From contig CM049316.1 of assembly GCA_026874595.1 (NCBI GenBank), positions 74,057,176 through 74,121,175 on the forward strand: a DNA stretch of 64,000 nt. Direction: 5' to 3'. Below, piece by piece: positions 57,082 through 64,000 of this stretch (the stretch's first letter is position 1; each line of letters starts with the position of its first letter). The DNA comes from Sipunculus nudus (taxonomy: Eukaryota > Annelida > Sipuncula > Golfingiida > Sipunculidae). The notes under the pieces were generated by a model, which was given only the letters and a program-made list of their open reading frames with translations, did no database searches and was not told the origin of the DNA. Made by a program: the position numbers and the translations under genes.

Positions 57082-57560
57082 TGTGAAGGGAGGCAGCTGG
57101 CGGGTTTCGTGAAGAGGCTTGAAGTGGAACTAGAATACACCTTGTGCCGTCACTAAGCATCTGGATGAACAGTTTTTTTTTTAGGATGGTATAGTCGCAG
57201 ATCGAAGCGTATTTTTGCCTTCCAGTCAATTTTTGTAGGGTTTAGTTACAATATATAACAACTGAACTATTTTGTCAATATATATTTTGCTTAATGTCCA
57301 AAAGCATTACGAAGTTGTGCCTATACTGTTTGTGGTAAACTCAGGGAGCAGTGCATCGTTCTTATTTAGTAAATATATGCCAGGTAAATACTTTCAATAT
57401 AATATTGAATAATTGGTCACATTTGTAAACCAGTCCATTTATTAAGAATATTGTATAGACATATTCGATTATTGGCTATTCAATATTGCATTGAAGCCAT
57501 ATTAAATCGGTGTAAATTCTTTATGTGTCCTCGACGAATAATTTATAAACCAGATAAAAA
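57082..57560 (+). pseudogene. Terminal exon and 3' flank relic of copy 3
   Basis: Acceptor ttctatttaatag and a diverged tail ('gtgaagaggcttgaag' shared with copy 1), followed by 3' UTR similar to copies 1 and 2. The AATAAA is decayed to TTATAAA near 57544. Confidence 0.65.
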
Positions 57561-57814
57561 AAATATGTTTATATTTCATTTTTTAAATGGCACGTTGAAG
57601 CTGACTGCATGGAATATAAATCTTTGAATGCCTATGTTGTTTCTTAGAGTACAAGAAAGACGATGTAAGATAAGTTCTAAAAACAGAAAATCATTAGCAA
57701 TGACGTATTCCTGCTGGCTGCTTGATTAAAAGATGTTGTTCGAGACTTCAATTCCCCGTCAGAGTGATCTTTGCTGTGTAGGCGTTCAAACCTGTTAATA
57801 TTAAACAGATCCAT

Positions 57815-60800
57815 CCCAGAGAGCAAATGCTTCTACCAAGACAAACATACAGCACTGAGAGTGCAGATACCTAAAATAAGACAAAGAGTCATTACTAAAG
57901 AAGAGCACTCAGAGAGCACATACCTCCACCAAGACAAACAGACAACACTTATTGAGCATATACCTCCGCCAAGACTAAAGAAGAGCACTCAGAGAGCACA
58001 TACCTCCACAAAAACAAACAGAGAACACTCAGAGAGCAGGTATCTCTACCAAGACAAATAGACAGCACCCAAAGAGCACATACCTCCACCAAGACAGACA
58101 GACAGCACTTTAGGAGCATATACCTCCGCCAAGACTAAAGAAGAGCACCCAGAGAGCACATACCTCAACCAAAACAAACAGAGAACACTCAGAGAGCAGG
58201 TATCTCTACCAAGACAAACAGACATTACTCAAAGAGCACATAACTCTACCAAGACAGGCAGACAACACTCAGAGAGCGTATACCTTTACCAAGACAAATA
58301 GACAACTCTCAGAGAACACATATCTCTACCGAGATAAAAGAAAAAGTACTCATGGAACACATACCTTCACCAAGACAGGCAGACAGCACTCAGAGAACAC
58401 ATAACTCTAACAAGACAAACAGACAGCACTCATAGAGCACATACCTCCACCAAGATAGACAACACTCAGAAAACACATACCTCTACCAAAACAAACAGAC
58501 AGCACTCCGAGAACACATACCTTCACCAAGACAGACAGACAACAATGAGAGCACGTACCTCCTCCAAAATGAATAGAGAGCAATTAGACATCACAACCCT
58601 CCACCAATACAAACACACTCCTGAGGGAGCACATATCTCCACCAGAAAACAAAGAATAGAGAATAGATATCACCGTGTATTAAAGATGAAGGAAGCAGAC
58701 AGTACATACCGACACTATGACAAACACAGAACACTCAGAGAGCAGAAGAGTCCACCAAGACAGACAGACAACACTCCGAGAACACATACCTCTTCCAAGA
58801 CAGACAGACAACACTCAGGGAGCACATATTCTCCACCAAGACAACCAGACAGCACTCATTGAGCACATACCTCCACCAAGACAAACCGACAGTACTTGGA
58901 GAACACATAGCTCCACCAAGACAACTAGACAGCACTAAGTGAGCACATGCCTACAAAAAAGACAAACATACAGCACTGAGAGAGCAGATACCTAAAATAA
59001 GGCAAACATTAATTACTAAAGAAGAGCACCCAGAAAGCACATAGCTCCACCAAGACAGACAGACAACACTCAGAGAACACATAGCTATATAAAGACAGAC
59101 AGACAACACTCAGGTCTTAGGTATCTCTACCAAGACAAACAGGCAGAACCCAAAGAGCACATACCTCTACCAAGACAGACAGACAGCACCACTCAGAGAA
59201 CACATACCTCCACCAAGACAGACAGAAAGTACTCAGAGAGCACATACTTCCACGAAGACAGACAGACAGCACTCAGGGAACATATACTTCCACCAAGACA
59301 AGCAGACAGCATTTAGAGAACCCATACCTCCGCCAAGAATAAAGTAGAGCACTAAGAGAGCACATTCCTTAACCAAGACAAACAGACAACACTGAGAGAA
59401 CACATACCTCTACCAAGACAAACAGACAGCACTCAGGGAGCACATACCTCCACCAAGACAAATAGACAGCACTCATATAGCACGTACCTCTACCTGGACA
59501 GACAACCAGCACTCAGAGAACACATATCTCTACCAAGACAAAAGAAACAGTACTCATAGAGCACATATCTCTCCCAGGACAGGCAGACAGCACTCAGAGA
59601 ACACAATACCTTTACCAAGACAAACAGACAAAACTGAGAAAACACATACCTCATCCAAAACAAACAAACAGCACACCAAGAACACATACCTTCACCAAGA
59701 CAGACAGACAACACTGAGAGCACGTACCTCCTCCAAAGTGAATAGAGAGCACTTAGATATCACAAACCTCCAACAAGAAAACCAGACAGCACTAAGTGAG
59801 CACATGCCTCCACAACGACAGACAGACAGCACTCAGAGAACATATCTCTCTTCCAAGACAAACCGACAGTACTCAGAGAGCACGTACATCCGCCAAGACA
59901 GATAGACCGTACTCAGGGTGCACATACATCCACTAAGACAGACAACACTCAGAAAACACATCCCTCTACCAAAACAAATAGCACTCAGAGAACACACACC
60001 TCGAACAAGACATATAAACAAAACTCAAAGAGCACTTAGCTCCACCAAGACAGACAGACAGCACACAGAGAATACATTCCTCTACCAAGACAAACAGACA
60101 GTACTCAGAGAGCACTACCTCCACGAAGACAACCAGACAGTACTAAGTGAGCACATGCCTCCACCAAGAAAAACATACAGCACTGAGAGAACAGCTAAAA
60201 TAGACAAACAGTCATTACTAAAAAAAGAGCACTCCGAGAGCACATACCTCCACTAAGACAAACAGACAGCACTCAGAGAGCAGGTATCTTTACCATGACA
60301 AACAGACAGCACCCAAAGAGCACATACCTCTACCAAGACAGACAGACAGCACTCAGAGAAGATATACCTTCAACAAGGCAAAGATACAACAATCAGAGAG
60401 CACATACCTTCACCAAGACAAACCGACAACACTCAGAGAACCCATACCTCTACAAAAAACAAACATACAGTACTCAGAGAGCACATACGTTCACCAAGAC
60501 AAGCACACAGCACTCAGGGAGCACATACCTCCACCAAGAAAAACAGACAACACTTATAGAGCACGTACGTCTACCAAGACAGACAGACAGCATTTAGATA
60601 ACACATATCTCTACCAAGAGAAACAGACAATACTCAGAGAGCACATAACTCCACCAGGACAGGCAGACAGCACTCAGATACAACAATACCTCCACCAAGA
60701 CAACCAAACAGCACTAAATGAGGACATGCCTCCACCAAGAGAGACAGACAGCACTCTGAGGGCACATACCTCTACCAAGACAAACAGACAACACTCAATG

Positions 60801-61715
60801 AGCACACACCTAGACAAACAGACAGTACTCAGAGAACAGATCCCTCTACCACGACAGGCAGACAGCACTCAGAGAACACATAAAGACAACATTAGGAGCA
60901 TATACCTCCTCTAAGATGAGTAGAGAGCAATTAGATATATCAAATCTCCACGGATACAAACATACTACTGAGAGAGCACATATCTCCACCAAATAACAGA
61001 GAATAGATATCGCCATGTATTAAAGATGAAAGAAGCGGACAGTACATACCGCCACTAAAACAAACAGAGAACACTCAGAGACTGAAGCCTCCACAAAGAC
61101 AAACTGATAAGATTCAGAGGGGACAAACTTGCAGCAAAATAAACAGACAACATGCACAGAGACATACATCCTACAAGAAAAACAGATAACACTCATTTAA
61201 CAATCCTCCAACAAGAAAAACAGACAGTTTTAGGAGAACACACACCTCTATTAAAACAGACTTGCAGTACTCAGGAAGCAAATATCTCCACCTAAGACAA
61301 GCAGACAACACTCAGAGAGAGCATACCTCACACAAGACAAGCATACAGCACTCAGAGTCCATACACCTCCAACAAGATAAAGAGAGAGCACTCAGAGAGC
61401 ACATACCTCCAGCAAAAACGAACAGACAACACTCAGAGAGAGCATACCTCACACAAGACAAGCATACAGCACTCAGAGTCCATACACCTCCAACAAGATA
61501 AACAGAGAGCACTCAGAGAGCACATACTTCCACCAAGACGACTGAAAGTACTCAGAGAGCACATACTTCGACCCACACAAACAGCAAGTACGCAGACGGC
61601 ACATTCTTAAACTAAGACAAACATATAGCACTCAGGGAGTACTCCCAACACCACAAACAGTTATGAGCGAGCAAACAAATATACCAAGACAAACAGACAG
61701 CATTCGAAAATATCG
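57815..61715. repeat. 39-bp minisatellite, about 3.9 kb, about 100 units
   Basis: Unit approximately 'cactcagagagcacatacct' plus 'ccaccaagacaaacagaca'. Spacing measured between successive 'actcagaga' words is 39 bp. Since 39 is a multiple of three, many frames stay open on both strands for 60-112 codons (+ strand REHIPPPRQTD or STYLHQDKQT patterns). The frames are unconnected, start and stop at point differences and have no gene context. Confidence 0.95.
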
Positions 61716-61719
61716 CTTT

Positions 61720-64000
61720 TGTATTTAATTACTCATTTATGTATTTACATCAGCATAAAACCCATTAGCTATTATATACCTGGTCTATACCAAGTATATG
61801 TATAATATATAAAGAAAAGGAATATTAAAGCCAGCTATTCAACTTGCTTTTATGTAGAATTTCTATAATTTCTGGCTTTCAAGCATTTACATATTTATGA
61901 ACTGTTAGTAATTTCTGTGATACATTTTTTGTAAAAATATATCCTTTTCTGACACATGCCTTTATAATGGGATGTAAAATAATGTTAATATGGAAATGTG
62001 TATTGCATGTCACATGTTACTGAAAGCATTTTTCGTATAACTCAAATATTTAAGAAGTTAATGGCTTTATTTAAAATAACATGTACCAATTTGTGGCCCA
62101 ATTTTTTTATTTAGATTTTTAAATGTAGGATATATTATACGTACACAAACAAAACATGTCATGTCTGGGAAGAGAAGAGGTAATATAGGCCATGGTTAGT
62201 TGATATCATTGAAGAAATTGTTGCAAATAATATTTTGTGATCTGACCATGTGTTTCTTAATGTTGAAACCGAAGCATGTGAGCAGTTTATGAACATAAGA
62301 TCTATACTATTACCATGATCATTGGATCTGTACTCCTGCGACAGCATTGGTGCTTGACCAGTGTTGCATCACCGATAAGGTTACTGAGATAAATATTTTT
62401 ATACATTTTTGCCATGCTAATTATAATTTATGTAACAGTTTCTTTAATTACGTAAATTACTTCTTCGTAGAGATACACCTGATAAGAGATTTTCCAGTAA
62501 TATACGTGAGGTAACTACTATTACATGTTGGCTCTGAACAATTTTTGATTCCTTATGAATATGCAATTTTTTTGTTATCAAAATATGCAAATGTATTCAC
62601 ATGACCTTTCACTGGATTACAATGGTAGCTGAAGATACAGGAATAATTAACTCAAGGCATTTTAAACATATAGGTCTAAACTGTGATTTTGCATAAATTT
62701 GTATACAACAAGATAGGCCTGTAAAATGCTAAGGGGTCTTGGATTCAATTTGATTATAGTTTATTATCTTTCGGTACCATTTTCGATTCGATAATTGTAT
62801 TCAATAAAAATATTCTCTCAAAGACGTATGTATACTAAAGGTTTTCTCCCCGTATGATGCTTTAAAGATTAGGCGTATTACATACCTGAGAATTTATGAA
62901 GACCAAGTAGTATTTCAATCTTCTAATTCATCATAGCTTCTAACGAAGATCACAAGGTGACTTTCTTTGTTAAATGACAGTGCTACTTCATCATATGTGC
63001 TGTTAATCTGTTCTCAGGGAAAAGCTAGAGAATGAAAAGGTATAAAAATGCTTTATTTTAAATTAATCAATTATTTCATGCCCAGATCGATTTTCGATTT
63101 ATAATTAATTTTGATTCATGCATTTTTACACACCAACAACAAGATGCTGTGTTTTTGTACTAAAGCTATACCTTGAAAGATATCACCTCAATTTTTTTTC
63201 AATTTTGTTGCATAATCTAATGTTTTATATAAAATTCTATCATAAGATACCTATATAAATTTCTTTATGTTATCAGCATGATTGGCTGATTAAACTTGGT
63301 AGCCATGCAAACGAGATTGCATATTAAATAGCTTGATCTTGTACAACTGTCACTAATATTTCTATTGTACGGGTGAATATCTTGAAAATGTGTGATACCA
63401 ACTGTCCTTGTTTAGAGAATGTATAAGGTGATTATTTGGAATATAAAAGTTTATTGAAATTATGCATATCAATGCAAAATATGTAGATATCCTTTATGAT
63501 ATTGAAACCTTCCTTAAAACAGTTACTGCATTTGTCCTGTTCACCCAAGCAAATCAAAAATAAACTTTAATTGTAAAGAAAGCTCGGTATTCAATTGGTC
63601 TCTCATGAATATCTTAACAGGACCAGTGAAAAGATGTATTAAACTTGTATTTTCTTGATTTTCAACCATGCTTATTCATTAGTACCAATATACAAATGCA
63701 ATATTAGTTAGCAAATAAGTTCATTTTTAATAATTCTGACCTTTAAACAAAGTTGAGAACAACTTTCAGGACCAGGAATCCCTGTGGCTGACCAACTGAA
63801 TCCTGAAAACTTTGACGAGGTCACTGTTTTGACGAGAATAGATCATATTACACTATTATATAATATATTTTGTTGGCCTGCAATTTTGCAAATATGTATA
63901 TATTTAAATTCATCAGGTATTTCCAATGGGTAATTTAACCACTAGATGGATCTGAAACACTTTTATTTGTGGAAAAGGTCTGTTGTCGGAAAATCATCAA
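61720..64000. other. AT-rich flank, no gene recognised
   Basis: Beyond the minisatellite nothing was identified apart from the possible endonuclease scrap at 62159-62347. Confidence 0.55.
62159..62347 (-). mobile_element. Possible LINE endonuclease-domain fragment
   Basis: Minus-strand frame contains NDHGNSIDLMFINCSH and then TWSDHKILFATIS. The I-D-L-x-F and SDHxxxxATI words are those of the apurinic-endonuclease domain end of LINE ORF2. Short and isolated, so only moderately supported. Confidence 0.4.

Larger units (their letters stand above)
54081..57150 (+). pseudogene. Gene copy 3: decayed relative of the TSP1-VWA-VWD-C8 mosaic gene
   Basis: Recognisable remnants in order: signal-peptide exon 54081-54157 (frameshifted; the intended tail APDSAGELGIG is two bases out of frame with the ATG), TSP1 exon split into 54435-54529 and 55316-55394 by about 0.79 kb of foreign DNA, a piece of intron 7 (about 56005-56166), the CBM14 exon 56208-56469 (frameshift, internal TAG, extra block of about 57 bp), a TSP1-like scrap near 56851 and a terminal exon near 57082. 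VWA, VWD, C8 and second TSP1 exons are gone. Divergence is much greater than between copies 1 and 2. No functional product is expected. Confidence 0.88.

Noticed and set aside
57771-61512. Many frames of 60-112 codons such as REHIPPPRQTD repeats
   Set aside because: All arise from the 39-bp minisatellite (13 codons per unit), on both strands and in several frames.
57815-61715. CRISPR-like regular repeats
   Set aside because: Units are contiguous with no unique spacers and the context is eukaryotic; this is a minisatellite.
62159-62347. Intact LINE element
   Set aside because: Only a short endonuclease-like scrap; no reverse transcriptase nearby on that strand.

Overview
The window looks like nuclear DNA of an AT-rich invertebrate animal, most likely a marine mollusc. 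The genes are split by GT-AG introns and carry TATAAATAG promoters and AATAAA signals. The recognisable proteins are extracellular mosaics (TSP1, VWA, VWD, C8, CBM14), a C-type lectin and a Toll/LRR-type receptor relic. There are many (TA)n tracts, minisatellites, tRNA-derived repeats and LINE relics. Nothing bacterial, plasmid-like or CRISPR-like was seen. The mollusc assignment is an inference from domain content, not a search result.

The main content is a three-member family of one multi-exon gene, all on the + strand. Copy 2 (promoter about 17.28 kb, coding 18413-26789) is intact and encodes a secreted protein of about 675 residues: signal peptide, TSP1, VWA, VWD, C8, TSP1, CBM14-type chitin-binding domain. 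Copy 1 (promoter about 0.98 kb, coding 2112-9146) is very similar but has a nonsense codon in the VWA exon and a deletion of about 1.3 kb that removed the CBM14 exon. Copy 3 (promoter about 53.15 kb, remnants to 57.56 kb) is a decayed pseudogene with a frameshifted signal peptide, an insertion inside its TSP1 exon and no VWA, VWD, C8 or second TSP1 exons. Copies 1 and 2 lie in a tandem segmental duplication with a period of about 16.3 kb (1 to about 10.6 kb and about 16.29 to 29.19 kb). A 39-bp minisatellite lies downstream of every copy: short after copies 1 and 2, about 3.9 kb after copy 3.

Between copies 2 and 3, the minus strand carries a three-exon C-type lectin gene (34.87-36.90 kb) with an apparent one-base frameshift and an intronic 36-bp minisatellite. 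The + strand then has a LINE reverse-transcriptase relic (38.1-38.7 kb) and an LRR/Toll-like receptor pseudogene (40.77-42.23 kb). The rest is dispersed repeats, duplicated intergenic blocks, tRNA-like SINE pieces and a 1.7-kb foldback DNA element with inverted repeats of about 365 bp, inserted just upstream of the copy 3 promoter. The last 2.3 kb holds only AT-rich sequence and a possible LINE endonuclease fragment.

No pathway links these genes. The theme is birth and death of a secreted matrix or adhesion gene family in a repeat-rich region. All exon borders were read by eye from splice signals, phase and comparison between copies.
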